From Magnetospirillum sp. ME-1 (GTDB taxonomy: Bacteria; Pseudomonadota; Alphaproteobacteria; Rhodospirillales; Magnetospirillaceae), in the NCBI RefSeq assembly GCF_002105535.1, contig NZ_CP015848.1, forward strand, positions 248,001 through 312,000: a stretch of 64,000 nt of DNA, written 5' to 3'. How positions within the stretch are numbered: position 1 is the first letter of the stretch; each line of letters opens with the position of its first letter. The notes beneath the pieces were generated by a model that saw nothing but the letters and a program-made list of their open reading frames with translations, searched no databases and was not told the DNA's origin. Shown one piece after another: positions 37,549 through 46,789 of this stretch. Position numbers and translations under genes: made by a program.

Positions 37549-38345
37549 CCGGAAACAAGACCATGCTCCGTATCGCCTTCGCCGCCCTGCCGCTGCTGCT
37601 GCTGGCCGACCCGGCCCTCGCCGGCCACGTGGAGGACGGGCACGCCGTCGCCAAGCAGGTGGTGGACAATCCTTATGGCCTGGACGCCCTGTGGGCCCAG
37701 GGTGATTTCGTCTCCAAGGGGACCCTGATCATCCTGGCCCTGATGTCCATGGCGTCGTGGTACATCCTGGTGGTCAAGCTGGTGGAGCAGGCCCGCATGA
37801 TGCGCCACGCCAAGGCCGCCGCCGCCGGGTTCTGGAAGGCGGCTTCCGTGGCCGAGGGCGCCCGCGCCCTGGCCGAGGACAGCCCCTTCCGCTTCGTGGC
37901 CGCCGCCGGCATCGAGGCCGCCCAGCACCACGAGGGCTCGCTGACCGAGAAGATCGACCTGCACACCTGGGTGACCATGTCCATCCAGCGTTCGGTGAGC
38001 GAGATCGTCTCCGACCTGCAGGGCGGGCTGGCCATCCTGGCCACCGTGGGCTCCACCGCCCCCTTCGTCGGGCTGTTCGGCACCGTCTGGGGTATCTACC
38101 ACGCGCTCACCGCCATCGGCATCGCCGGACAGGCGGCCATCGACAAGGTGGCCGGACCGGTGGGCGAGGCGCTGATCATGACCGCCTTCGGCCTGGCCGT
38201 GGCCGTGCCCGCCGTGCTGGGCTACAACCTGCTGGTGCGGCGCAACAAGCTGGTGGCCGAGAAGGTCAGGGCCTTCGCCGCCGACCTGCACGCGGTGCTG
38301 CTGGCCGGCTCCAACGGCGGGGCCAGCCTGCGGGTGGTGCGCTGA
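37545..38345 (+). CDS. exbB: Biopolymer transport protein ExbB
   Basis: 266 residues. A signal-like N-terminus, a membrane segment (about 58-78), a cytoplasmic domain (HHEGSLTEKIDLHTWV) and two late membrane segments with LAILATVGSTAPFVGLFGTV and GEALIMTAFGLAVAVPAV, the conserved pore helices of the MotA/TolQ/ExbB family. The start overlaps the tonB stop, and its own stop overlaps exbD (TGATG). Confidence 0.93.
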   Translation: MTGNKTMLRIAFAALPLLLLADPALAGHVEDGHAVAKQVVDNPYGLDALWAQGDFVSKGTLIILALMSMASWYILVVKLVEQARMMRHAKAAAAGFWKAASVAEGARALAEDSPFRFVAAAGIEAAQHHEGSLTEKIDLHTWVTMSIQRSVSEIVSDLQGGLAILATVGSTAPFVGLFGTVWGIYHALTAIGIAGQAAIDKVAGPVGEALIMTAFGLAVAVPAVLGYNLLVRRNKLVAEKVRAFAADLHAVLLAGSNGGASLRVVR

Positions 38346-38776
38346 TGGCCATCTCCTTCGGCCCGGCCGGCGAAGACGGCGACGAGGACGGCGTGATGGC
38401 GTCCATCAACACCACGCCCCTGGTGGATGTGATGCTGGTGCTGCTGATCATCTTCCTCATCACCATCCCGGTGGTGACCCATACCGTGCCGCTGCAATTG
38501 CCCAAGGAAGCCAACCAGCCCACCATCACCCAGCCCGGCAACGTCACCATCGCCGTGGATCATCACGGCACGGTCTGGTGGAACGAGGAAGGCCTCGGCA
38601 GCCGTGCCGACCTCGCCGCCCGCCTGGATGCGGCGGCGGCCAGGGCGCCCCAGCCGGAAATCCACATCCGGGGCGACAAGGACGTGGCCTACGAGCATGT
38701 GGGCCGCGTGCTGGCCGCCGCGCAACGGGCCGGCATCACCAAGGTCAGCTTCATCACCGAACCGCCGCCGCGCTGA
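38345..38776 (+). CDS. exbD: Biopolymer transport protein ExbD (first copy)
   Basis: 143 residues. A short cytoplasmic start, then INTTPLVDVMLVLLIIFLIT, the membrane helix with the essential Asp (in PLVDVML), and a periplasmic alpha/beta domain ending VSFITEPPP. It forms the proton-channel dimer with ExbB. A second ExbD gene follows by 7 bases. Confidence 0.92.
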   Translation: MAISFGPAGEDGDEDGVMASINTTPLVDVMLVLLIIFLITIPVVTHTVPLQLPKEANQPTITQPGNVTIAVDHHGTVWWNEEGLGSRADLAARLDAAAARAPQPEIHIRGDKDVAYEHVGRVLAAAQRAGITKVSFITEPPPR

Positions 38777-38783
38777 GGTCTCC

Positions 38784-39200
38784 ATGTTCGAAGAGCAATC
38801 AGACGACCCCGACGTGATGATCGACATCAACACCACGCCGCTGATCGACGTGATGCTGGTGCTGCTGATCATGCTGATCATCACCATTCCGCTGCAGACC
38901 CATTCGGTGAAGCTCGACATGCCCCAGGGGCCGCCGCCGCCCGCCGCCATCCTGCCCGAGGTGGTGCGCATCGACATCGACGCCCAGGGCCGGATCGGCT
39001 GGAACGGCGAACCGGTCGCCGATCGCGCCGAGCTGGACGCCAGACTGCGCCAGGCGGCCACCGCCGCCAACCCGCCGGAAGTCCACGTCCGCCCCGACAA
39101 GGCCGTCGCCTACGCCCACGTGGCCGGCGTGATGGCGAGCGCCCAGCACCAGGGCGTCACCAGGCTGGGCGTGGTGGGCGCGGAGCAGTTCCTGGATTAA
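38784..39200 (+). CDS. exbD: Biopolymer transport protein ExbD (second copy)
   Basis: 138 residues, paralogous to the preceding ExbD: INTTPLIDVMLVLLIMLIIT with the essential Asp, then a Pro-rich segment and the periplasmic domain. Tandem ExbD genes could form a heterodimer in the channel. The stop codon shares bases with the convergent TauE/SafE gene (TTAA). Confidence 0.92.
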   Translation: MFEEQSDDPDVMIDINTTPLIDVMLVLLIMLIITIPLQTHSVKLDMPQGPPPPAAILPEVVRIDIDAQGRIGWNGEPVADRAELDARLRQAATAANPPEVHVRPDKAVAYAHVAGVMASAQHQGVTRLGVVGAEQFLD

Positions 39201-40102
39201 TCCAGCGAAAACGGGTCGTCGGGCGCCACGACCAGGGTGCCGGTCATCTCGGCGCAGACCGCCAGCACGATCAGGGCCAGCAGCAGGCGCAGTTTCTCGC
39301 CGCCCAGCTTCGCCCCCAGCCGCGAGCCGAACTGCGCCCCCACCGCGCCGCCCACCAGCAGGATCAGGGCGAGCGGCAGGTCCACCGAATGGGTGGTCAA
39401 GGCCTGCAGCAGAGTGACGTTGGCGGTGACGAAGATCATCTGGAACAGCGAAGTCCCCACCACCACGGCGGTGGGCATGCCCAGGATGTAGATCATCATG
39501 GGCACCAGGATGAAGCCGCCGCCCACCCCCATCAGGGCGGCCAGCAGGCCGCCGAAGGCGCCCACCCCCAGGGGCAGCAGGGCGCTGATGTAAAGGCCCG
39601 ACCGGGGAAAGCGCGTCCGCCAGGGCAAGCCGTGCCACACATGATGGACATGGCGCTTGCCGGCGGGGCGTCCCGCCGCACCGGCCCGCATGGCCAGCAG
39701 GGTCTCCACCAGCATCAGCAGGCCCACCGATCCCAGGAAGCCCACATAGGACAGGCTGATCACCAGATCGATCTGTCCCAGGCGCTTCAACAGGGCGAAC
39801 AGCCAGACGCCCGCCGCCGAACCGGCAAAGCCGCCGGCCAGCAGGAACAGCGCCATCTTGACGTCCACGTTGCGCCGACGCCAATGGGCGAACACCCCCG
39901 ACACCGACGAGCCCAGGACCTGATTGGCCCCCGACGCCACCGCCACCGCCGGCGGAATGCCCAGCATGATCAGCAGCGGGGTCAGCAGGAAGCCGCCGCC
40001 CACCCCGAAGATGCCGGACAGAACCCCGATTCCCCCGCCCACCGCCAGCAGGCTGAAGACGCCCACCGATTGCTCGGCGATTGGCAGGTAGATACTGGGC
40101 AC
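39197..40102 (-). CDS. TauE/SafE family sulfite/anion exporter
   Basis: 301 residues, 8 or so hydrophobic helices. Two glycine-rich repeat motifs, GIGVLSGIFGVGGGFLLTPLL and FGGLLAALMGVGGGFILVP, mark the inverted repeat of the TauE/SafE family, which exports sulfite, sulfoacetate or related anions. Convergent with exbD2, sharing TTAA. Substrate not evident. Confidence 0.88.
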   Translation of the reverse strand: MPSIYLPIAEQSVGVFSLLAVGGGIGVLSGIFGVGGGFLLTPLLIMLGIPPAVAVASGANQVLGSSVSGVFAHWRRRNVDVKMALFLLAGGFAGSAAGVWLFALLKRLGQIDLVISLSYVGFLGSVGLLMLVETLLAMRAGAAGRPAGKRHVHHVWHGLPWRTRFPRSGLYISALLPLGVGAFGGLLAALMGVGGGFILVPMMIYILGMPTAVVVGTSLFQMIFVTANVTLLQALTTHSVDLPLALILLVGGAVGAQFGSRLGAKLGGEKLRLLLALIVLAVCAEMTGTLVVAPDDPFSLD

Positions 40103-40293
40103 CGTTCCATCTCCTCGATCCGGTGGCCCATCCTAGCCGGCGAAGATGACGTGGAGATGACGGCGGCGCCCCGATGCCATGTTATTTCCGCATGAAAGCC
40201 TTGCCGCCATTTCTAGCCAAACGGTTAGCTAGACAGCTGTCCCTCTCGGGGCATATATACCCTCGGTATAAGACGGACGGGGAGAGGGTGCAT
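40103..40293 (+). promoter_or_regulatory. Upstream region of the chemoreceptor
   Basis: A 191-base divergent gap. It includes a 20-base imperfect palindrome around CTAGC...GCTAG (40213-40232) and AT-rich CATATATA/GGTATAAG stretches (40251-40270) that could hold a -10. The receptor's Shine-Dalgarno GGGGAGAGG lies just before ATG 40294. Confidence 0.35.
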
Positions 40294-43254
40294 ATGCGTA
40301 TCAACGAGCCGATCACCAATACCGAGATCGAACTCCCCGAAGGCACCATCCTGGTGTCCAAGACCGATCTGGGGGGCCGCATCACCTTCGTGAACCAGGC
40401 CTTCGTCGAGATCAGTGGCTTTTCCGAAGAAGAGCTGATGGGCGCGCCGCATAACATCGTCCGCCATCCCCACATGCCCGAAGTGGCCTTCGCCGATCTG
40501 TGGACCACCATCAAGGCCGGCAAGCCGTGGGAAGGCATCGTCAAGAACCGCGCCAAGAACGGCGACCATTACTGGGTCCGCGCCAACGCCACCCCGGAGA
40601 TGGAAGACGGCCAGATCACCGGCTACATCTCCATCCGGACCGCCCCCTCCCGCGCCCAGATCGACGCCGCCGAGCATCTTTACGAACAGGTCCGCACCGG
40701 CAAGGCCCGCAACGTCAAGGTCGAGGAAGGCCAGGTGGTCAGCACCACCCTGGCCGCCCGCCTGGGCCGCACCTTCAACTCCATCTCCGGCCGGCTTGCC
40801 GTGATCGTCACGGTAATGGTGATGGTGATGGGCATCGTCGCCTGGTTCACCCTGGACGGAATGAACGATACCAACGAGGCGCTGAAGAGCGTCTACGAGC
40901 AACGGACCGTTCCGGCGGGCCAGTTCGTCGATATCGTCGACCGCATGCGCGAGAACATGCTGCTGGCCCAGCAGATGCAGATCGACCTGAATGGCGGCCA
41001 ACCGGATTCCGTGGCCCGGCGGGTGCTCCGCATCCGCGCCAATGCCGAGCACATCGCCTCGGTGTGGAAGGCCTACCGCGCCAACCCGCTGACCGGTGAA
41101 GAGGCCGAACTGGCCGGCGATTTCGAAGCAAGGCGGGCCGACTTCGTCCAGCAGGGGCTGATGGCGGCCATCGATCTGGCGGAAAAAGGCGATGCGGCCG
41201 CGCTCAGCCGCCACAACGCCACCACGCTGTTTCCGCTGTTCGAGCAGGCCCATGAGGTTCTGAAGGATCTCCTGACCCTGCAATTGCGTCAGGCGGCGGA
41301 GCTTTACGAAGGGGCGCGCAGCGATTTCACCCACCACATGCGCCTGGGCCTGTCGACGCTGATCGCGGGAACACTGCTGGCCACCTTCATGGCCGTGGTC
41401 CTGATCCGCTATCTCCGCCGGCCCATCGCCACCCTGGAACACCATTTCGACGCCATCGCGCGGGGCGACTTCACCCACGAGATCAAGGCCGAGGAGGTCC
41501 GCGAGTTCCAGCGGTCCAGCGCCCTGCTCCGCGCCATGGAGGCCAAGCTGGCCTACAGCGTCCAGGAACGCGGCGAGAATGCCCGCAAGGCCCAGGAAAA
41601 ACTGCGCACCGAGATGCTCAATCTCACCGAGCTGCTGGAAGCCGAGGTGGAGACCACGGTGGCGGAGATCTCCACCCAGGCGGAACGCCTGAAGGAAGGC
41701 GCCGCCCACCTGCTCTCCACCGCCGAGGAAGTGCGCGGCAAGTCGGAAACCGTGGCCCACGCCATCGAGATCACCAGCGGCAACGTCCAGACCGTGGCCG
41801 GCGCCACCGAGGAGCTGGAGGCCTCGTCGCGCGAGATCACCTCGCGCATCCAGCGCAGTGCCGAGCACAGCGCGGCGGCCCGCCAGCGGGTGGACGACGC
41901 CAGTTCCAGCGTCGGAACCCTGACCGAGGCCACGGCCCGCATCGGCGACGTGGTCAGCCTGATCCAGACCATCGCCGGGCAGACCCGCATGCTGGCCCTG
42001 AACGCCACCATCGAGGCGGCCAGGGCCGGCGACGCGGGCAAGGGCTTCGCCGTGGTGGCCTCCGAGGTCAAGGGGCTGGCCGAGCAGACCGAGGACGCCA
42101 TCGGCCGCGTCAACGCCCAGGCCCGCGACATCGAAACCACCACCCAGGCGGCGGTCGCCACCGTTCAGGCCGTGGCCGACACCATCTCCGACATGGAGCA
42201 GATCGCCACCCAGATCGCCGCCTCCACCGACGAGCAGCGCGCCGCCACCGGCGAAATCATGTCCAGCGCCGTGCAGGCCGCCGACCATACCCGCGACGTG
42301 GCCCAGGCCGCCGCCGACGTGCTGAAGGCGTCCCAGCAGACCGGCCTGACGGCCCGCAAGGTCAGCGAGCTGTCCATGCTGGTCAACCACGACATCGGCG
42401 CCCTGCAGCGCCGCCTCAACGTCATCCTGCGCACCTCGTACGGCGGCAACCGCCGCGCCGTCGATCGCATCCCCGCCTCGCTGGAATTCACCGCCGATTT
42501 CGCCGGCCATACCTTCAGCGGCCATACGGGCGACATCTCGGTGATGGGCGCCCTGCTGGTGGTGGGCAACGCCCCCAGGCTGGAAGGCGAAGTGGGCACC
42601 ATCACCTTCCCCGGCATCGGCGAAATCCCCACCAAGGCCATCCTGGGCAGCAAGCTGGGCATCCAGTGCCAGTACCTGAAGGTGGGCTCGGAGACCAGAC
42701 GAAAGCTGAGCGAAGCCATCGAAGCCGCCCAGGCCAAGGACACCCCCTTCATCGACGCGGCCCGCAAGGCCGCCGCCGATGTGGCCCAGGCCTTCGAGCA
42801 GGCGGTCAACGCCGGCCGCATCAGTCTGGCCGACCTGTTCGAAAGCGAATACACCCCCATTCCCGACACTGATCCCCAGCAGATGCTGGCCCGGCACAGC
42901 GACCTTACCGATCTGGTGGTGCCCGGCATCATCGAGCCGGTGCTGGCCTCCGACCCGCGCGGGGTGTTCTGCTGCGTCGCCGATCGCAACGGCTACATCG
43001 CCACCCACAACAAGATCTATTCCCAGCCCCAGCGCCCCGGCGACACGGTGTGGAACACCGCCAACAGCCGCAACCGCCGGATGTTCGACGACCGCACCGG
43101 CATCCTGGCGGCCCGCAACACCCGGGAATACCTGGCGCAGACCTATGCCCGCGACATGGGCGGCGGCAATTTCGTGGTGCTGAAGGAAGTCGACTGTCCG
43201 ATCTTCGTGGGAAAGCGCCACTGGGGCGCCATCCGCTACGGCATCAAGCTCTGA
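40294..43254 (+). CDS. PAS-containing chemoreceptor with PilZ domain and C-terminal sensory-type domain
   Basis: 986 residues from ATG 40294. In order: N-terminal PAS (about 10-115; ITFVNQAFVEISGF, GYISIRTAPSRAQ), membrane helix (167-187), periplasmic helical region (190-350), membrane helix (351-371), HAMP (372-425), MCP signalling hairpin (about 480-710; tip RMLALNATIEAARAG near 565), a PilZ domain (about 717-805; RRAVDR near 720 and DISVMGA, the c-di-GMP-binding pair) and a C-terminal alpha/beta region (about 830-986; GVFCCVADRNGYIATHNK). This could couple c-di-GMP level and an Aer-like PAS signal to chemotaxis. Its 3' end overlaps the next gene by 11 bases, tail to tail. Confidence 0.9.
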   Translation: MRINEPITNTEIELPEGTILVSKTDLGGRITFVNQAFVEISGFSEEELMGAPHNIVRHPHMPEVAFADLWTTIKAGKPWEGIVKNRAKNGDHYWVRANATPEMEDGQITGYISIRTAPSRAQIDAAEHLYEQVRTGKARNVKVEEGQVVSTTLAARLGRTFNSISGRLAVIVTVMVMVMGIVAWFTLDGMNDTNEALKSVYEQRTVPAGQFVDIVDRMRENMLLAQQMQIDLNGGQPDSVARRVLRIRANAEHIASVWKAYRANPLTGEEAELAGDFEARRADFVQQGLMAAIDLAEKGDAAALSRHNATTLFPLFEQAHEVLKDLLTLQLRQAAELYEGARSDFTHHMRLGLSTLIAGTLLATFMAVVLIRYLRRPIATLEHHFDAIARGDFTHEIKAEEVREFQRSSALLRAMEAKLAYSVQERGENARKAQEKLRTEMLNLTELLEAEVETTVAEISTQAERLKEGAAHLLSTAEEVRGKSETVAHAIEITSGNVQTVAGATEELEASSREITSRIQRSAEHSAAARQRVDDASSSVGTLTEATARIGDVVSLIQTIAGQTRMLALNATIEAARAGDAGKGFAVVASEVKGLAEQTEDAIGRVNAQARDIETTTQAAVATVQAVADTISDMEQIATQIAASTDEQRAATGEIMSSAVQAADHTRDVAQAAADVLKASQQTGLTARKVSELSMLVNHDIGALQRRLNVILRTSYGGNRRAVDRIPASLEFTADFAGHTFSGHTGDISVMGALLVVGNAPRLEGEVGTITFPGIGEIPTKAILGSKLGIQCQYLKVGSETRRKLSEAIEAAQAKDTPFIDAARKAAADVAQAFEQAVNAGRISLADLFESEYTPIPDTDPQQMLARHSDLTDLVVPGIIEPVLASDPRGVFCCVADRNGYIATHNKIYSQPQRPGDTVWNTANSRNRRMFDDRTGILAARNTREYLAQTYARDMGGGNFVVLKEVDCPIFVGKRHWGAIRYGIKL

Positions 43255-45178
43255 GCGGAACCACCACCGCGAATTCGGCGCCCCCGCCCGCGCGGGGGCG
43301 GCAGGATGCGCTGCCGCCGTGCATCTCGGCGATGGCCTTGACCAGATGCAGGCCGATGCCGGTGCCGGGAATCCCCCTGGCGGCCGAGCCGCGGTAGTAC
43401 TTTTCGAAGACCCGCTCGGCTTCGGCGTCGGGAACGCCCGGCCCCCGGTCCGCCACCAGCAGTTCCAGCCGCTCGTCGCGCCCCCGGGCCTGAATCTCCA
43501 GCGTCTGGCCGGCGGGCCCGTAGCGCCTGGCGTTGTCGATCAGGGCGTCGAGGGCGATTCCCAGCAATTCGGCATCGGCGACGCAGTATTCGGGCAGATC
43601 GGAGACGGTGACGACGATGTCGCTGTGACCGGGCTCGCGGTTGCGTTCCACCACCCGCTCCAGCAGGTCGGCGGGCGCCATGGGCTGCAATCGCAGGGCC
43701 AGCACCGTGTCGCGCTCCCCCGCCAGGCAGGTCTCGATCAGCTTGACCAGCCGGCGCACCGCCCGGCGGATGGCGGCGAAGCGCTCGGACACCTCGGGGC
43801 GCACCCGTCCCAAATCCAGTTCCACCACCTGGACCGCGCTGTCGATGATGGCCAGCGGCGTCTTGAACTCGTGGGCCACCATGTCGAAGAAGGTGCGCAG
43901 CCGCTGGCGCGAGACCTGTTCGCCGACCAGCGCCGCCTCGGCCTGAAGGCGGGCCTGCTGGATCAGGCGAAGCCGATAGGCCAGGGCGGCACTCAGCAGG
44001 GCGACGTGAAGAATGCTGGCCCCGATATCCATGCTGCGCCCAAGATCGGCGGGGACCAGGGGGGTGATCCGGGCGGCGACCTCCATGGCCCAGGCCAGCA
44101 CCACGGGCAGGAAGGCCAGCATGTAGATGCGGATCACCACATCGTCGTGCTGGCGCAGGGCCTGGCGGACGCCAAGGATCATGCCGGCCACCCCACCCGC
44201 CGCGACCAGCGCCTGGGTCGGCAGCACCACCAGATTGAAGGCCGGTTGCAGCACCAGCAGCATTCCCGCAAGGATCAGCCCCGCCCCGCCCATGAACAGC
44301 CGGTGCATGAGGGGAAAGACCCGGCCGAGATCGAGAACGCGGTCCCACAGCATCAGCAGGGCAGCCCCGCCCCCCAGCAATCCGATGCCGCTCAGCACAT
44401 AGTTGGAATCGCCACCGGCGGCGGGAAAGATCAGGGGGGCGAGGCCGGTATGGACCATGCCCCGGCAGAAGATGGTGGCCACGTAGGCGGCATAGGCCAG
44501 GATCGGCCCGTCCCGCAGCCAGGCGCCGAACAGGGCCGACACCACCGCCACCACGAGAAGCGCCCCCATGTGCAGGCCATAGATGGCCGAACGCCGGGCT
44601 TCCTCCTGGATCAGGGCCGCCGGCCGCCACAGGGCCGCCTGCTCCACCCGGATCTTGTGATGGGAGGCAAGACGCAGATGAATGGTCACCGGCCGGCCTT
44701 CCGGCAGGGTCAGGCGGGCGGCATGCAGTCCGGTGGCCAGGTCCAGCTCGCCATTGGGAATGCGACGGCCCAGCCGCGTCTCACTCACTCCGCCGCCGGC
44801 ATCGGCATCCGGGGCGTAGACCCGCACGTCGTCCATGTCCGGCTCGCCAAAGGCCAGAATCCACTCCGCCGGCTGCCCCGTATCGCGCATGGCCTGGAAG
44901 CGCAGCCACAGAACGCCGGTGGTGATGGGGGGAACATGGGGCGAAAACGCCTTTGCCGCCATGTCGACGAGCGTGGCGGAGCCGTCATCCTGGGCATAAG
45001 CCGTCATCCGGCCGTCCAGGGAATAGGACGGAGCGGCACCGGTCAGCGCCACCACCGGCGACGCGGTATCGGCGAGGCCCGCGCCGGGAATCGACAGCCA
45101 CAGTGTCGCCAGGGCGGCGAACAGCCACCCCCGTCCCCGCTGCCCCGCCTGCCGACCGGTCATCCCGCTCCGCTCCAT
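43244..45178 (-). CDS. Sensor histidine kinase with 7TM-DISM sensory module
   Basis: 644 residues. A signal peptide, a periplasmic beta domain of the DISM type (about 45-190), seven hydrophobic helices (about 200-395), then a kinase core: H-box DMVAHEFKTPLAI, N-box ALIDNARRYGP, G1 VADRGPGVPDAE and G2 GTGIGLHLVKAI. It should autophosphorylate and pass phosphate to an unlinked regulator; no response regulator is adjacent. The 3' end overlaps the chemoreceptor. Confidence 0.88.
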   Translation of the reverse strand: MERSGMTGRQAGQRGRGWLFAALATLWLSIPGAGLADTASPVVALTGAAPSYSLDGRMTAYAQDDGSATLVDMAAKAFSPHVPPITTGVLWLRFQAMRDTGQPAEWILAFGEPDMDDVRVYAPDADAGGGVSETRLGRRIPNGELDLATGLHAARLTLPEGRPVTIHLRLASHHKIRVEQAALWRPAALIQEEARRSAIYGLHMGALLVVAVVSALFGAWLRDGPILAYAAYVATIFCRGMVHTGLAPLIFPAAGGDSNYVLSGIGLLGGGAALLMLWDRVLDLGRVFPLMHRLFMGGAGLILAGMLLVLQPAFNLVVLPTQALVAAGGVAGMILGVRQALRQHDDVVIRIYMLAFLPVVLAWAMEVAARITPLVPADLGRSMDIGASILHVALLSAALAYRLRLIQQARLQAEAALVGEQVSRQRLRTFFDMVAHEFKTPLAIIDSAVQVVELDLGRVRPEVSERFAAIRRAVRRLVKLIETCLAGERDTVLALRLQPMAPADLLERVVERNREPGHSDIVVTVSDLPEYCVADAELLGIALDALIDNARRYGPAGQTLEIQARGRDERLELLVADRGPGVPDAEAERVFEKYYRGSAARGIPGTGIGLHLVKAIAEMHGGSASCRPRAGGGAEFAVVVPLRA

Positions 45179-45253
45179 GCCCTAAAGGGGACGAACCTTA
45201 ACATTTGCACTTCCGCCGCCACAATCCGCTGAAGGTAAGGATTGCCGGACAGG

Positions 45254-45283
45254 AAAAAGGGCCCGGAGGAAACCTCCGGACCC
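45254..45283 (-). terminator. Native rplM-rpsI terminator, separated by the island
   Basis: Read on the minus strand, an 11-bp stem (GGGTCCGGAGG / CCTCCGGGCCC) with loop TTT is followed by TTTTT. It sits 31 bases beyond the rpsI-like end at 45314, the spacing expected for the original rplM-rpsI operon terminator before insertion of the island. Confidence 0.8.
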
Positions 45284-45313
45284 TTGATCTTTTCGGCTTT
45301 CGCCAAACCCAGA

Positions 45314-45330
45314 TTAACGCTTGGAGAACT
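45314..45330 (-). repeat. att site, left copy
   Basis: TTAACGCTTGGAGAACT; minus strand reads ...FSKR-stop, as in the rpsI C-terminus. It differs from the right copy at one base, the third position of the last sense codon (Arg), so it is the old chromosomal end of rpsI or a slightly diverged element copy. Confidence 0.85.
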
Positions 45331-45594
45331 TACTAGTCGAAGCATATCTTATAGAATCAATATGTTATATTAGGATTTTTTTCCTTGTGTCGAAAATGTA
45401 AAATTTTCCAAAATCGATGCATCACCTAAATAATAAGCCGATTTTCCGCTCATACAGGAGCGTTGTCGATTTTAAGCTTAAACGGTGCGGGCACGCGCTA
45501 AATCACGCTGCATGAGCTTTAAAACGCGATGCCGGGCGAAAAAAGTAAAGGAGGGACAAAGCCCTCCTTTTGAAAAAGCTAACGATGTAGCGGT
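45331..45594. other. AT-rich left end of the island
   Basis: No gene seen. The stretch is strongly AT-rich (45340-45480) and ends in a terminator for the DUF6641-like gene at 45547-45570. Integrase arm-type sites could lie here, but no clear repeat was found. Confidence 0.5.
45547..45570 (-). terminator. Terminator after the DUF6641-like gene
   Basis: AAAGGAGGG / CCCTCCTTT stem with a 6-base loop, followed on the minus strand by a T-rich run. It lies 24 bases past the stop codon at 45595. Confidence 0.85.
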
Positions 45595-46050
45595 CTACTT
45601 CACGGTCATGCGCTTCCGCGCTTCCGTGGCGGCGGCTTCCAGCACCTTGTCCAGTTCACCGGCGATCACCGCTTCACGGACCTGGTTCAACACGGTGCGG
45701 ACAGCTTCCAGCGACTTCCCAGCCGCAATGGACGGCTTGCCCTTCGCCAGTTCCAGCGGCTTGTTGGCATACCGGATGGTGACGAAGAACTCGCCGTTCT
45801 GTTCAAACCACCACGGACGGACGTCGATTTCCTTGGACAAGCGGTTGCGCTGGCCGCTCTCGTCCTTCACATAGGTCTTCTTGCCGATGGTGTAGTGGGT
45901 GGTTCCCTGGATATGGGCATCCACGGCGGCGATCTGGTGGTTGAGGTTGACCACGAACTTGCCGCGAGCACGGTCAATGGTGCTCACCGTATTCCGGGTG
46001 TTCTTCGGGGCCTCGACATTGGACAGGGCCAGGGTCTTGAGAATGGACAT
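45595..46050 (-). CDS. DUF6641-like phage/island protein
   Basis: 151 residues. The N-terminus (MSILKTLALSNVE), the central VRPWWFEQNGEFFVTIRYA and the LELAKGKPSIAAGKSLEA segment agree with DUF6641 proteins, small proteins of phages and genomic islands with no assigned function. No catalytic motif. ATG 46050 has GGAG 7 bases upstream. The gene is the leftmost of the island. The family call is from memory of the motif pattern. Confidence 0.65.
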   Translation of the reverse strand: MSILKTLALSNVEAPKNTRNTVSTIDRARGKFVVNLNHQIAAVDAHIQGTTHYTIGKKTYVKDESGQRNRLSKEIDVRPWWFEQNGEFFVTIRYANKPLELAKGKPSIAAGKSLEAVRTVLNQVREAVIAGELDKVLEAAATEARKRMTVK

Positions 46051-46153
46051 GATGTTGCTCCGACAGCGTTGAATAATGCTGTTGGCAACGTCACCCCTTT
46101 TTCAGCGCAGGTCTCCCCGGTTCGTCCTAAATATGTTGAAAGGGGGAACGACC

Positions 46154-46345
46154 ATGACCGACGACGCTTGCTTTGAATTTTTGAACGACACGCCAATTCC
46201 AACCATCCTGGACAACGACCAGTTCGTTGGGGATTTGGTTGGGATGCGGATCAAGGTGATGCTTAAGCATCCAATCGACGGCGCGGTAAACGGTCCAATG
46301 ACTGTCTGTAGACAGCGGCCCATAACGTGTCCGACAACCGACTGA
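46154..46345 (+). CDS. Small hypothetical island protein
   Basis: 63 residues from ATG 46154 after an AAGGGGG ribosome site (MTDDACFEFLNDTPIPTILD). No recognised motif. Its 3' part overlaps the end of the convergent DUF6626-like gene by 83 bases, so one of the two may end earlier or this one may be spurious. Confidence 0.4.
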   Translation: MTDDACFEFLNDTPIPTILDNDQFVGDLVGMRIKVMLKHPIDGAVNGPMTVCRQRPITCPTTD

Positions 46346-46580
46346 TCTCGTCCGCCGCGCCCAGCAGATTTCCATGCTTCTTTGCGTGCAGAGCTTGTCC
46401 GGTTTGATGCAGGCGGGATGCTAATGAAGCCAAAGCCTCCAAGCTGATCTCACGTCCCATTGCACGTTGGGTCCTGGCATAGCTGGGGCTCTTCAACAGG
46501 TATCGGGTGGATAGGTCGTCCCAACTGGTTATCAAATTTGCACGTTTCAACGTGTCGTAGGCTTCTTGCAGGTAATTCAT
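46263..46580 (-). CDS. DUF6626-like small protein
   Basis: 105 residues from ATG 46580, with GAGGA 6 bases upstream. The sequence (NYLQEAYDTLKRANLITSWDDLSTRYL, SLEALASLASRLHQTGQ) matches the helical DUF6626-type proteins found in alphaproteobacterial islands. It resembles a short regulator but lacks a clear helix-turn-helix. A leader motif, ATAAATACCC, lies upstream and is shared with the gene at 47272. Confidence 0.6.
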   Translation of the reverse strand: MNYLQEAYDTLKRANLITSWDDLSTRYLLKSPSYARTQRAMGREISLEALASLASRLHQTGQALHAKKHGNLLGAADEISRLSDTLWAAVYRQSLDRLPRRRLDA

Positions 46581-46615
46581 GCGGTTTCCTCGATGTTCAA
46601 CGGTGGCCTTGTTGC

Positions 46616-46648
46616 CACCCTTCAAGGGTATTTATCGAAAAAATGTTC
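46616..46648 (-). promoter_or_regulatory. Leader motif ATAAATACCC/AGGG upstream of DUF6626-like gene
   Basis: On the minus strand ATAAATACCCTTGAAGGGTG; the same ATAAATACCCT...AGGG occurs before the gene at 47272 (around 47651-47671). It could form a small hairpin or be a shared operator. Confidence 0.35.
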
Positions 46649-46789
46649 AATTGGTGTTCATTTTGAGCGGGTTTGCTCTGGTGCGGGCTAAATACATTTA
46701 CGGGTGAATGCATCCGTTATAACCATCCAGTAGATCAAGCTTGCCAACTACGCAGGCCCAATGGCGACAGCAACAACCGGACAACAGAC

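Noticed and set aside
40225-43221. 998-codon minus-strand ORF antisense to the chemoreceptor
   Set aside because: Shadow of the coding frame, no motifs, low-complexity His/Gly content.
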